Of a DNA stretch of 64,000 nucleotides, positions 1 through 8,650 are shown piece after piece. A program made the position numbers and the translations under genes. The stretch's first letter is position 1; each line of letters begins with the position of its first letter. This DNA comes from JADLGL01 sp963732865 (GTDB lineage Bacteria; Pseudomonadota; Alphaproteobacteria; Rhizobiales; Kaistiaceae). Location of the stretch: contig CAVTBC010000004.1 of assembly GCA_963732865.1 (NCBI GenBank), positions 310,001-374,000 on the forward strand. Direction: 5' to 3'. A model generated the notes under the pieces. It was not told where the DNA came from, did no database searches, and saw nothing but the letters and a program-made list of their open reading frames with translations.

Positions 1-212
1 AGGCGCTCCACGTCGCCGTCATGGGCTGCATCGTCAACGGCCCGGGCGAGTCGAAGCACGCCGATATCGGCATCTCGCTGCCGGGCACCGGCGAGCAGCC
101 GGCGGCGCCGGTCTTCATCGACGGCAAGAAGGCCGTCACCCTCCGCGGCGCCAACATCGCCGACGAGTTCAGGTCGCTCGTCGCGGAGTATGTGGAAAGA
201 CGGTGGGGTTAG
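1..212 (+). CDS. ispG: 4-hydroxy-3-methylbut-2-en-1-yl diphosphate synthase, C-terminal end (partial)
   Basis: This is the last 69 or so residues of IspG (GcpE), the [4Fe-4S] enzyme that makes HMBPP in the MEP isoprenoid pathway. The stretch VAVMGCIVNGPGE carries one of the conserved cluster-binding cysteines, and HADIGISLPGTGE follows as in the family. The start lies outside the window. The native-looking end (YVERRWG) is intact. Its TAG stop interlocks with the TAA stop of the convergent broken hamB, so the foreign insert begins exactly at the end of this gene. Confidence 0.95.
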   Translation, partial: ALHVAVMGCIVNGPGESKHADIGISLPGTGEQPAAPVFIDGKKAVTLRGANIADEFRSLVAEYVERRWG

Positions 213-2327
213 GCCAGAGCCTTGGACACGAGGAGTTGCTCATAGTCCGAGACGCCAAGCTCCAAGAATCGATGCTTACTTAGCGACACGATCAGCCGCA
301 TAGCGTCATCCAACGTATCATCGGGTTCAAACAAATCAGATAGTCGAGTTCCAATCGGTATTGGAAGACCGTATTCTTCTAGGGCTTTTACCTTCGGCGG
401 CAGAAAGAAGCTCTCCACAACTGACGCCATCGTTGAATAGTCCACGCCAGTCCGCCCAGCTTCCGCGCAGTAATGGTTGACTAGTATTTCTGTGTCTCGA
501 AGTACATCTGGTATAAAATAGTCAATTGCTCTCAACGCTCGTAGGCCAAGTTCGAGCTCGCTTTGCAGCCGATCGCCTTCCTTTGTCGCGGTAAGGCTCT
601 CAAGATAACCCCTAATATTGCCTCGGTGGGCTAGAATCCGGAAGGCATGAAACGCTGCTTGGGCACCTGACAGCATGGGTGCCTTCCTGGCGAACTGTCG
701 CCACGTTAGCTCCAATGTAGCTGCCAAGTGCGGGTAGTTGGTTCTTCCCTCCCAGAATACTTCTTGCCTTGGTTCGTAAACCGCCTCGCGGACAGCAGCG
801 GCGGCAATCCGAATGTCGTCCAGCCTCTGGGTAGCGAGCTTCGCAAGCACCTTGGCTGGAAGGCCTGACTCCTGCTCGATTGCACTCCGTCTTGATCGTA
901 AGGACTCATTTGTGGTGAACCCAGAAAAACCGATCAGATAGTCATCGCTCATCTCGTCTTCAGGAGCGAGGCTCGGTATCTCCAATTGAAACGTATGTGG
1001 CGCTGGCGGGTCCTGAAATAAGTGAACGTGCTCAATTAAGTATGATCCAAATCGACCTGCGCGGCCTCGAATGTTCTGGAATGCAAAATAGTCGAAGTTC
1101 TTGCTTTCTATTTCTTTGTCGTAAATATAGATATGTTCCGCTTTGGTGTTAACTCCTTCTATCAGCGATGACGTGCATATCAGCGTATCGACATCCTCTT
1201 CATCAAATAGGCGAAGGACGTGCTGACTGATGCTTCTAGGTATGCCTCCGTGATGAATTCCGATTCCGGCCGGCAGCGACTTGGCCAAGATCCAATCAGG
1301 ATGATAGTGCTCAGCGAGCCAGGCTCCGAGCTTGGCACCCTCCATCGATCTATCATGCCAATGGCTGGACAGAAGGTATTGTGCAACCCGGCGGGCCGAC
1401 GCTGGCCCTCTGCAAAAGATAAGAGCTTTCTTGCCTCTGTATCTGGACAGCTGTGACAGAAGCTCAGAGGCCTTATCTTCTGCGTCAGTGTGGTCGTGCA
1501 ACTCCGTCGCGACTGTCGGATAGTCGGAGTCTATGACCGTACAATCAAACCGTGTCCTCTCGAAGTTGGCGGAAACGTTCGGTCCTAGCATGAATATTTG
1601 GCGAGATTGGCTGCGGTAGCGGCTGAACGCCATGTTTAATGCCTTAGAACGACCGTCGGTCGGGTCGGCGTTCAACTTGTAGAACTCGTCGATAACAAAA
1701 AGATCAATAGAATCAATGTCCTCGCGTTCGAGTAGTCGCTCCTAAGTCAATACAAACAAGGTCCTAAGGTCTTTGTCCGGACTTTGATCTGTACGTGTTA
1801 TGATTTGATAGTGTTGCCCGAACAATTTAGTGAGTTCGACGACGTTGCTCGTCAAGCAAGGCCAAAGTTGGTACTATCACAACGACCACATCGGGTTGTC
1901 GGGCAGCGATCGTGGCATCAATCAGCAAGCTCTTCCCGAAGCTCGTCGGAGCACTCAGAACGACGTTTTTCCCGGCAGCCAATTCCATGAACGCGTGGTG
2001 CTGCCCGCGATGGAACACCACGTCTAACCCGGGGGGCGCCCGAAACGCTTCCAATGCGAGCTCATCGCGCCAGTCAAGCGATAGGGTGCGAATGTAGGGG
2101 AACAGGCCGACTTCTCGGAGCAGACCGATCGCGGCGGGAAGTAGAGCTTGTTCGGAATCCGCAGTTCCGACAACTGCCGAATAAGCCCGTATTGTGTGAT
2201 GCACCAGCCAACCATGGTCGGACCCATGCTCCATGGCGAAGCGGCCCAACAGCGCAATTCGGCGAAAGGCTGGCGCAAACTCGTCGCCAAGTCGGTCGAG
2301 TTCGAACTCAAGCTGCTCGCGTCTCAC
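209..2327 (-). pseudogene. hamB: Hachiman helicase HamB, disrupted by a frameshift and a nonsense codon
   Basis: This is a superfamily 2 helicase of the kind paired with HamA in Hachiman anti-phage systems. A GTG start at 2327-2325 overlaps the hamA stop (GTGA). The first fragment (1827-2327) has Walker A APTSFGKS at residues 126-133 and motif Ia VPTLALLDE. Near 1835-1836 an extra A moves the reading frame. After the shift the protein continues as LTKLFGQHYQIIT, meets TAG at 1744-1742 where such helicases usually read TQER, and then resumes with motif II VIDEFYK. The rest, to 209, is clean and holds LIFCRG (motif IV), SSLIEGVNT (motif V) and NIRGRAGRFG (motif VI). Repaired, it would be about 705 residues. 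Base composition is much lower in G+C than the neighbours. Two independent lesions suggest a true pseudogene; a sequencing error would have to occur twice. Confidence 0.85.
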
Positions 2328-3169
2328 GGCCGGAATCCGGAGATCTTTTTGTTAAACGATGCTTCCAAAAGATCCTTCGCATTCATTGGCACGTAAAGCA
2401 TTACTAATTCCAAGGCCCTGTCGATCTTGTCTCCAATTAGGGCGTCCAATTCGCGAATTTCCGTCGACAATAACGCGTCATAAGACGCGTCGTCGATATA
2501 GGATGCGCAAGAGTCACTATCGTACGCGACCAGGATAGGTATAACAATTCGTGTGAATATCTCGTCCAAGGACGTATCAGGATCAAAAAGCCATTGTATT
2601 TTTTCGTAACCGGGTGTCGCGGTAGATACCTTGCCTCCTAACAATATCTTTTCGGCAGACAAGAACTTGTTTGACAAGTGCTTGTTGACAGACGCGATTG
2701 CGTCCCGAACCGCTTGGTCGCCACGACCATAGAACTTGGCTTCGCCTAGCCATAACTCGACTTCGGCACCCACGGTCCGAATATGTGCGATGTCGAATCC
2801 CTTCACAACATCGTTCGATGCGGTTTTGTAAAATAGCTTGGATATTGCCGGAAACGTTGAGAAGAACTGACGACAACAAACGTGAAGAAGTAATTCGCCT
2901 ATTTCGCCGCGATTTGATCGCACTCCCTCTTCGTATAGGTGTTTGACCGCTCTCTCCATCAGTTTACGTAGCTCAGTGGTATTTCGTATTGCCGGTGGGA
3001 GATCCTCGGGGCGAAATACGAATTCTGGCAGCCAATCTGAAAGGTGTGATGCAAGCCTTTCAAATCTCCAGATGCGCGTCTCGAACCCAGCGCAGGCAAC
3101 CAACGTCTCATTGGTCAATGCGGGCGGTGTGTGCCGCCGCACCAGAAACGGATCCGGTGTCGGGAACAT
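2324..3169 (-). CDS. hamA: Hachiman effector HamA (DUF1837 nuclease)
   Basis: This 281-residue protein resembles DUF1837/HamA, the nuclease effector of Hachiman, which is held in check by the HamB helicase and released when DNA integrity is disturbed during phage attack. Residues fitting a PD-(D/E)xK-type site are visible: a helix with E89 and E92 (RGEIGELLLH), D126 (KGFDIAH) and the E143-x-K145 pair in LWLGEAKFY. Its length is usual for the family. The stop overlaps the hamB GTG by three bases, the tight pairing seen in Hachiman operons. Low G+C (23 of 60 bases at 2341-2400, against 43 of 60 at 4021-4080) points to horizontal gain. Because hamB is broken, HamA may now be unregulated, poorly expressed or idle. 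The family call rests on motif and neighbour; a profile search would settle it. Confidence 0.83.
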   Translation of the reverse strand: MFPTPDPFLVRRHTPPALTNETLVACAGFETRIWRFERLASHLSDWLPEFVFRPEDLPPAIRNTTELRKLMERAVKHLYEEGVRSNRGEIGELLLHVCCRQFFSTFPAISKLFYKTASNDVVKGFDIAHIRTVGAEVELWLGEAKFYGRGDQAVRDAIASVNKHLSNKFLSAEKILLGGKVSTATPGYEKIQWLFDPDTSLDEIFTRIVIPILVAYDSDSCASYIDDASYDALLSTEIRELDALIGDKIDRALELVMLYVPMNAKDLLEASFNKKISGFRP

Positions 3170-3271
3170 GAGCGGGACCTAGCTAGCAACCACGGAGTGG
3201 CAACGTCGCATTATCACGCGTAAGGATAGGTGGCCATAAAACACTCGGTCCGGAACGATGCGCCGGTTGCG

Positions 3272-4069
3272 CTAGTCCCCCAACCCCCACCGCAGCGAGA
3301 GCATCACGGCGTTGGTGGTGAGGCGGGTCCAGGTCTCGTCGATCGGGATGAGGAACACCGGTCCGCCGCGGCGGGAGACGAGGTCGCCGACATCGGTGGC
3401 GACGCGGCCATAGCTGACAAGCCGATAGGTGAGCTCGACGGAGAGATTGTCGGTCAGCTGGCGTGAGGCGCCGAGCGCCAGGCCGAAGGCGGGCGACCAT
3501 CGCGTGCCGCCCGGCGTGTCCGACCAGGACGGCTGCTTCAGCCCCGGAAATTCGAAATGGACCGGCGAGAGGACGTTCCGCGACACGCCCGCGCCGATTC
3601 CGATGAAGGGCGTCACCGGCCAGCCCGCACCCGTGCCGAGATCGACATAGGCCCAGCCCATCAGCGCCGCCTGGTCGAGGCTCGCCGTCACCGGCTGGTC
3701 GCCCGGCGTGCCGTGGAAATTGGACTCGCCGGCAAAGGCGAAGCCGGGGCGGAAGGAAAGGGCGGCCTCGAGGCGGATCGCCGGCGCGGCGCGGAAGCCG
3801 GCCGCGACCTCGAAGGCGGGCGAGCCGCCGAAGCCGCCATAGGCGCCGTAGGGGAGGCCGTTGGTGCCGGTGCCACAGCCATAGAGCGCATAGGGCGGCG
3901 GGGTGGTGGCGCAGTCGCGGTCGGCGAAGGCGGAGGGCAGCGCCCAGTCATAGCCGCCGCCGACGCGGAAATAGACGCCCTCGGCCGAAGCCGCCGATGC
4001 GCCCGCCGCCAGCGCCGCAGCGGCGAGGATCGCCGCGCCGGCCGCGCGCTTGATCCAATGATGCCGCAT
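3272..4069 (-). CDS. Outer-membrane beta-barrel protein
   Basis: A 265-residue exported protein with a clear Sec signal peptide (basic start, a hydrophobic alanine-rich stretch, ASAASAEG cleavage region). The mature part opens with VYFRVGGGYDW and has alternating strands with many glycines and aromatics, ending in LRWGLGD, as expected for a small porin-like or OmpA/Omp25-type barrel. A surface segment with two cysteines (near DRDCATTPPPYALYGCG) could carry a disulfide. It stands alone on its strand. A structural role in the outer membrane is likely; the exact function cannot be told. Confidence 0.7.
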   Translation of the reverse strand: MRHHWIKRAAGAAILAAAALAAGASAASAEGVYFRVGGGYDWALPSAFADRDCATTPPPYALYGCGTGTNGLPYGAYGGFGGSPAFEVAAGFRAAPAIRLEAALSFRPGFAFAGESNFHGTPGDQPVTASLDQAALMGWAYVDLGTGAGWPVTPFIGIGAGVSRNVLSPVHFEFPGLKQPSWSDTPGGTRWSPAFGLALGASRQLTDNLSVELTYRLVSYGRVATDVGDLVSRRGGPVFLIPIDETWTRLTTNAVMLSLRWGLGD

Positions 4070-4242
4070 GATTCCGCCCCCGTTCCGCCGCCGGGCCCAT
4101 CGGGCCTCGGCGCGCCGGCCCAGTCAACCGGGAAGACGCACGCGGCGGTGGATGATCGCGCCTCGGCCCCGCGTGGTCGGGCGGTCTTGGCGATTGTGCA
4201 GGGCTCGGGGTAGTGTCGCCGCCGACGTCGGGAGAACGCGCG

Positions 4243-4878
4243 ATGCCTGGAAGGATGCTGCGGCGGAGCCGCATGGCGGCAATTGCGATGGCGCTGGTCG
4301 TGGCGGCGCCGGTCGCCGGCCTGGCGCAGCACCTCATGACCGACGATTTCTCCGACCCCACGACGGGCTGGACGGTGCGCAATGATGGCGGCCCGGTCGT
4401 CATGGACTATGTCGACGGGCAGTTTCAGATGTCCGCCACCGGGCCGATCGGCCTGTTCATCGCTTCGCAGCGCTTCTCCTTCGGCGACGGCACCGTTTCC
4501 GTCGAGGCGACGGACCTGCCGGGCTCGGCGGCGCATTACTCGGGCATCTTCGTCCGCGCCCAGGATTCAGCGAATTTCTATGCCTTCGTCCTCGGTTCCG
4601 ATGGAGCGGTCGGCATATTCCACTATGTCAGCGGCACCTATTTCGCCGATGCCACCAATCTCACGCTGCGCGAAGGGCTCTATCACACCGACGCGCCGAA
4701 CATTCTTTCCGTGACGGGGTCAGGGTCGAGCCTCCATTTCTTCGCCAATGGCGAAGAGGTCGCCAGCATCCCCTTTGCGCGCTGGAGCGAAGGGGTTACG
4801 GGCCTCATCGTCGTCACGCGTGCCGACGGCATGGCCGGCACGGCGTTCGACAATTGGCGCATCGAGCTCGCGCAATAG
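4243..4878 (+). CDS. Secreted protein with a concanavalin-like (LamG/DUF1080-type) fold
   Basis: I start this at ATG 4243, which has GGAGA seven bases upstream, rather than at GTG 4213. The product is about 211 residues with a Sec signal peptide ending near VAGLAQ. The body, from DDFSDPTTGWTV through GIFVRAQDSANFYAFVLGSDG to GTAFDNWRIE, is the jelly-roll pattern of extracellular sugar-binding or glycoside-associated domains. There is no catalytic domain beside it. It converges with the first of the six-cysteine secreted proteins, nine bases downstream. Function unknown; carbohydrate or surface binding is an inference. Confidence 0.65.
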   Translation: MPGRMLRRSRMAAIAMALVVAAPVAGLAQHLMTDDFSDPTTGWTVRNDGGPVVMDYVDGQFQMSATGPIGLFIASQRFSFGDGTVSVEATDLPGSAAHYSGIFVRAQDSANFYAFVLGSDGAVGIFHYVSGTYFADATNLTLREGLYHTDAPNILSVTGSGSSLHFFANGEEVASIPFARWSEGVTGLIVVTRADGMAGTAFDNWRIELAQ

Positions 4879-4887
4879 CCGACCAGC

Positions 4888-5235
4888 TCAGGCCGGGCAG
4901 GACCAATCCTCATCACGGAGCGTGTCGTAATTGGCCGGCGGCGCCGTGCCGTCGCAGGCGGCGTAGGAGTACGAGCCTCGCGGCGAGAACGCGACCGGCA
5001 GCGTCTCGATGACCGCGACGCAGCCGCCGGCGCAGCCGCCCTGGTCGATCCACTTCACGGTGACCGGGAACGCGCAATTGTTGAACCAGACGAGCGTGCC
5101 GTCGGGACTGGGGGCAGGGGTGACGCAAGTCGTCCGCTCGGGCGGCGCTGCTTGCGCCAGCGCGCCGGGCGCCGCGGCTGGCAGCGCAAGGCTCAGCGCC
5201 AGAATGCCGATGACGAAGGTCGAAGGGAAGCGCAC
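4888..5235 (-). CDS. Small six-cysteine secreted protein, paralogue 1 of 3
   Basis: I do not recognise this family. A GTG start at 5235 is chosen because VRFPSTFVIGILALSL then lines up residue for residue with the start of the next paralogue (MGFRSTFGLGVLALSL). After a signal peptide (GALAQ) the mature protein has C..., NNCAFPVTVKW, GGCAGGC, YAACDG and a terminal WSCPA: six cysteines in the same order as its two neighbours. It is the most diverged of the three. It lies 37 bases after the upstream paralogue and probably shares its transcript. A disulfide-bonded periplasmic or extracellular role is likely. Confidence 0.6.
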   Translation of the reverse strand: MRFPSTFVIGILALSLALPAAAPGALAQAAPPERTTCVTPAPSPDGTLVWFNNCAFPVTVKWIDQGGCAGGCVAVIETLPVAFSPRGSYSYAACDGTAPPANYDTLRDEDWSCPA

Positions 5236-5272
5236 GCCTTCTTCTAAGATCGACGCCACGATTGCGCCAGTC

Positions 5273-5632
5273 TCAGAACGCGGGGCAGGACCAGGTCTGG
5301 TCGCCAACGCCGTCGAAGCCGATCGGTCCGGCCGTGCCGCGGCAGGCGAAATAGTCGAAGGCGCTGTTGGTGGCGGGGTCCTCGAAGCGCATATCCTCGA
5401 CACCGACGGTCACGGTGCAGCCGGTGGAACAACTGCCTCCGGCGAACCATTTCACCGTGACCGCAAAGTCGCAGTAATTGTGCCAGGTGTTGGGGATCGG
5501 GCCGCCGGTTTCGAGCAGCGTCAGGCACGAGGTTGCGTCTTCCCCTTGCGCCAATGCGGTGGGAACGACGACCGGCGTCGCCGCCAAGCTCAAAGCCAAA
5601 ACGCCAAGACCGAATGTCGAACGGAAGCCCAT
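5273..5632 (-). CDS. Small six-cysteine secreted protein, paralogue 2 of 3
   Basis: A 119-residue exported protein with its start at ATG 5632, preceded by a G-rich ribosome site. The signal peptide ends near TALAQ. The mature part shares the spacing C...N.C.F.VTVKW.....C..GC...Y.AC.G...P......W.CPA with the genes on both sides, and the C-terminal half (FACRGTAGPIGFDGV) is nearly the same as in paralogue 3. No known catalytic motif is visible. The even number of conserved cysteines suggests three disulfides in a compact beta-rich domain. Confidence 0.65.
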   Translation of the reverse strand: MGFRSTFGLGVLALSLAATPVVVPTALAQGEDATSCLTLLETGGPIPNTWHNYCDFAVTVKWFAGGSCSTGCTVTVGVEDMRFEDPATNSAFDYFACRGTAGPIGFDGVGDQTWSCPAF

Positions 5633-5759
5633 GGCTTTCCCCCCTGTTCGCGATTGAGACCGCAACGGCGGTCCGCCGACGCGGCGCCGACGAGGGCAGC
5701 CTACGCCCTATTTCGAGGGTGCAGTGGGAATTCGCCGGGTGTGCGCGACAGCAGCGCGG

Positions 5760-6122
5760 CTAGGCCGGGCAGGTGTAGTCGCTGTCGTCAATGGCGTCGA
5801 AGCCGATCGGCCCCGCAGCGCCGCGGCACGCGGCGAAGGCGTGTTCGCCCCTTATGTTGTTGAAGGAAGTGAACTCGTTCTCAAGCGTTCGGACGCAGCC
5901 CTGGGCACAATAGCCTTCGTCGAACCATTTCACCGTAATGACGAAATCGCACGTCTTGTGCCAATTGTTCGGTAGCATCCCCCCCGCGCCCGGGGTGATG
6001 GTGATGCAAGCGGCAATGTCCTCGCTGCCGGCTCCCTGCGCCATCGCCTTGGCCGCGAAAGGCGCTACAGCCAATGCGAGGCTGACGACGCCAGAACAGG
6101 CAATGGAGCGGGCTCGATGCAT
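5760..6122 (-). CDS. Small six-cysteine secreted protein, paralogue 3 of 3
   Basis: A 120-residue protein with an unusually good ribosome site (GGAGGAGCCT just before ATG 6122) and a signal peptide ending near AKAMAQ. The mature sequence has CITITPG, KTCDFVITVKW, GYCAQGC, FAACRGAAGPIGFD and YTCPA. It is probably the first gene of the three-gene run and the best expressed, judging by its ribosome site. It differs from paralogue 2 mainly in the segment between the CxxGC pair and the FAC motif. Function unknown. Confidence 0.65.
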   Translation of the reverse strand: MHRARSIACSGVVSLALAVAPFAAKAMAQGAGSEDIAACITITPGAGGMLPNNWHKTCDFVITVKWFDEGYCAQGCVRTLENEFTSFNNIRGEHAFAACRGAAGPIGFDAIDDSDYTCPA

Positions 6123-6198
6123 AGGCTCCTCCGCAGCGGACGGGCGATAGCCGGCTCCACCTTCGCGGAGCCTACACCAACTGCACGGCCATGCGCCA

Positions 6199-7086
6199 TC
6201 AGCCGCGCCCGCCGACGAAACGGGCGGAGGCAATGAGCAACGCTGCCTTGTCGCCATAGGGGGCAAGGGCCGCTTCGGCGGCGGCAATGCGGGTGGCGAG
6301 CGCGACGCGGGCTTCGCCCTCGCCCAGCAGCGCCACCAGCGTCGGCTTGGCGCGTTCCGCGTCGCGGTGGGTGATCTTGCCGAGCGAGACCGTGTCGCCG
6401 CTGTGGTCGAGCAGATCGTCGGCAAGCTGGAAGGCGGCGCCGAGCGCCGCCCCGAAACCGGCGAGCCGCTCGCGGTCGCGCTGGTCGGCCCCGGCAATAA
6501 TTGCCCCGGCCTCGGCGGCATAGCGGAACAGTGCGCCGGTCTTCATCGCCTGGAGCGTGGCAATATCGTCCTCGCCGAGCGCCGCGCCTTCGCCGGCAAG
6601 ATCGAGCGCCTGGCCGCCGGCCATGCCGCCTGCTCCGGCGGCGCGGGCGAGGCCGGCCGCGAGCGCTGTGCGGATCTCGGCGTCGGGATGGGTGACGCGG
6701 TCGGCCAGGATCTCGAAGGCGAGCGTCAGCAGCGCGTCGCCGGTGAGGATCGCGGTCGCCTCGCCGAATTCGCGGTGTACGGTCGGCTTGCCGCGGCGAA
6801 GGTCATCATCATCCATCGCCGGCAGGTCGTCATGGACGAGGCTATAGGCGTGGACGCATTCGAGCGCCGCTGCGGCATAGACGGCGCCCGCTGGCGGCGC
6901 GCCGAACAGCCGGGCGGATTCCATCAGCACGAAAGGCCGCAGCCGCTTGCCGCCGCCCAGCACGGCGTAACGCATCGCTTCGGTCAGCCGTTCAGGCCAA
7001 CTTCCGCGCAGGCGCAAGAGCTCGTCCAGCACGCGCTCGCTGGCGGCGGCGTTCTCCTGCAGGCGGGTGGCGAAGGCTTCATCCAT
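6199..7086 (-). CDS. ispA: Farnesyl/geranylgeranyl diphosphate synthase
   Basis: A 295-residue short-chain trans-prenyl synthase that condenses IPP with allylic diphosphates. The first Asp-rich motif is DDLPAMDDDD (from residue 86), the second is FQLADDLLD, and GGGKRLRP near residue 45 binds diphosphate. The length matches IspA. It supplies C15 or C20 precursors for undecaprenyl phosphate, quinones or hopanoids. The product length cannot be told from sequence alone, though the residues before the first motif (CVHAYSLVHDD) are as in farnesyl synthases. Confidence 0.9.
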   Translation of the reverse strand: MDEAFATRLQENAAASERVLDELLRLRGSWPERLTEAMRYAVLGGGKRLRPFVLMESARLFGAPPAGAVYAAAALECVHAYSLVHDDLPAMDDDDLRRGKPTVHREFGEATAILTGDALLTLAFEILADRVTHPDAEIRTALAAGLARAAGAGGMAGGQALDLAGEGAALGEDDIATLQAMKTGALFRYAAEAGAIIAGADQRDRERLAGFGAALGAAFQLADDLLDHSGDTVSLGKITHRDAERAKPTLVALLGEGEARVALATRIAAAEAALAPYGDKAALLIASARFVGGRG

Positions 7087-7119
7087 GGCGGCGTGGATTG
7101 GACGCGGCGGCGGCGCGGG

Positions 7120-7746
7120 TCAAGCCGTGCCGTTGATGACGGCCGTGACGCCGTCGATGACGAACTGCACCGACAGGGCCGCGAGCAGGAGGCCGAGCAG
7201 GCGGGTGACGACGATCTGACCGGTGTGGCCGAGGACACGGTCGATCTGTTCGGAAAGGAAACAGACCGCCCAGCACGCCACAATGATCACGGCGACGATG
7301 GCATCGAGCGCAACAACGCCGCCATTGTTCGGTGCGCTGCCGGCCAGGAGGATGACGGCCGAAAGTGAGGCCGGTCCGGCGATCAGGGGGATGGCGAGGG
7401 GAAAGACCGCGACGGACGTGGTGTCGGGCGTGTCGGCCTTGGTGACGGCGGCCGCGTCGCGCCGTGTCCGCCGGTCGAACAGCATGTCGGCGGCGATGAC
7501 GAAGAGGAGGAGGCCGCCGGCGATGCGGAAGGCGGACATCGAAATGCCGAGCGTCTCAAGCAGCCATTTGCCGCCGATCGAAGCGGCGATGAGGACACCG
7601 CCGGCAACGAGAACGGCGACCAGAGCGATCCGCCGTTTCGACGGGCTGTCGAAGCCGGCGGTGAGGGCAATGAACAGCGGCGCCAGCGCGATCGGATCGA
7701 TCGCGACGACCAGGGTGATGGCGGCGTGGAGGAGGTAACTCGTCAT
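7120..7746 (-). CDS. marC: MarC-family integral membrane protein
   Basis: A 208-residue membrane protein of the MarC/YchE family with about six transmembrane segments. The opening LHAAITLVVAIDPIALAPLF contains the family's DP motif near residue 17, and the second half has FPLAIPLIAGPASLSAVI, the repeated re-entrant motif of the family. The transported substrate, if any, is unknown. MarC itself was named from the mar locus but has no proven role in antibiotic resistance. It sits 33 bases from ispA on the same strand. Confidence 0.85.
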   Translation of the reverse strand: MTSYLLHAAITLVVAIDPIALAPLFIALTAGFDSPSKRRIALVAVLVAGGVLIAASIGGKWLLETLGISMSAFRIAGGLLLFVIAADMLFDRRTRRDAAAVTKADTPDTTSVAVFPLAIPLIAGPASLSAVILLAGSAPNNGGVVALDAIVAVIIVACWAVCFLSEQIDRVLGHTGQIVVTRLLGLLLAALSVQFVIDGVTAVINGTA

Positions 7747-7920
7747 CGCCTAGGCGTTTTGGCGCGAAGATCACAATCGTTGTTTAACCCGGGGGCCCGC
7801 CACTTGCACCGGGTTCGTTGTTGTCGGGCCTGATCGGGCAATCCATACGCGCGTCCGTCCGTTATCCGGTAATTGCCAGGACCGCCGCGCGAGCCCGATG
7901 GTGACGAAGGAGGATTTCGG

Positions 7921-8649
7921 ATGCCTGCTGCGACCGACGCACCTGCCAAGAAGAGGCCTTCGGCCGCGAAGGGACAGGCCAAACCGCGGCCGTGGTGGCT
8001 GCGCATCCTTCGTTGGGGGGCGCTGGTCGTTGCCATTCTCGTCGCAATCCCGCTGGTGCTGACGCCACTCTACCGCGTGGTTGCGCCGGTCTCGACGCTG
8101 ATGATCTGGCGCGGCGTCACCGGCCATGAGGTGACACGCGACTGGGTGACGCTCGACCAGATCTCGCCGCACCTCATCCGCGCCGTCATCGCCAGCGAAG
8201 ACGGCTTCTACTGCACCCATCACGGCGTCGATTGGGGCGCGGTCAGAGAGGTAATTCAGACCGGCGCCGACCGCGGGGCCTCGACCATCGCCATGCAGAC
8301 GGCCCGCAATCTCTTCCTCTGGCAGTCGCGCAGTTATGTGCGCAAGGCGCTGGAAGTGCCGCTCGCCTATTACGCCGATCTTGTCCTCGGCAAGAAGCGG
8401 CTGATGGAAATCTATCTCAACATCGCCGAATGGGGGCCGGGCATCTACGGCATCGAAGCGGCGGCGGAATATCATTTCGGCGTGCATGCGGCGCAGCTGA
8501 CAGCGAGTCAGGCGGCGCTCCTTGCCGTGACGCTGCCGAACCCGGCGACGCGCGATCCGGCTCATCCGACGGCGAGCCTGCAGAGCGTCGCCAACACCAT
8601 CGCGGCGCGCGTCAATCAAGGGCCGGACGTTTCCTGCCTGGGCCTTTGA
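7921..8649 (+). CDS. mtgA: Monofunctional biosynthetic peptidoglycan transglycosylase
   Basis: MtgA polymerises lipid II into glycan strands on the periplasmic face. ATG 7921 has a textbook AAGGAGGA eight bases upstream. There is a short basic cytoplasmic tail, one transmembrane helix (LVVAILVAIPLVLT), then a GT51 domain: SEDGFYCTHHGVD with the catalytic Glu, GASTIAMQTARNLFLW, and KRLMEIYLNIAEWGPG. No transpeptidase domain follows, and at 242 residues it has the size of a true MtgA. Confidence 0.95.
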   Translation: MPAATDAPAKKRPSAAKGQAKPRPWWLRILRWGALVVAILVAIPLVLTPLYRVVAPVSTLMIWRGVTGHEVTRDWVTLDQISPHLIRAVIASEDGFYCTHHGVDWGAVREVIQTGADRGASTIAMQTARNLFLWQSRSYVRKALEVPLAYYADLVLGKKRLMEIYLNIAEWGPGIYGIEAAAEYHFGVHAAQLTASQAALLAVTLPNPATRDPAHPTASLQSVANTIAARVNQGPDVSCLGL

Positions 8650-8650
8650 C

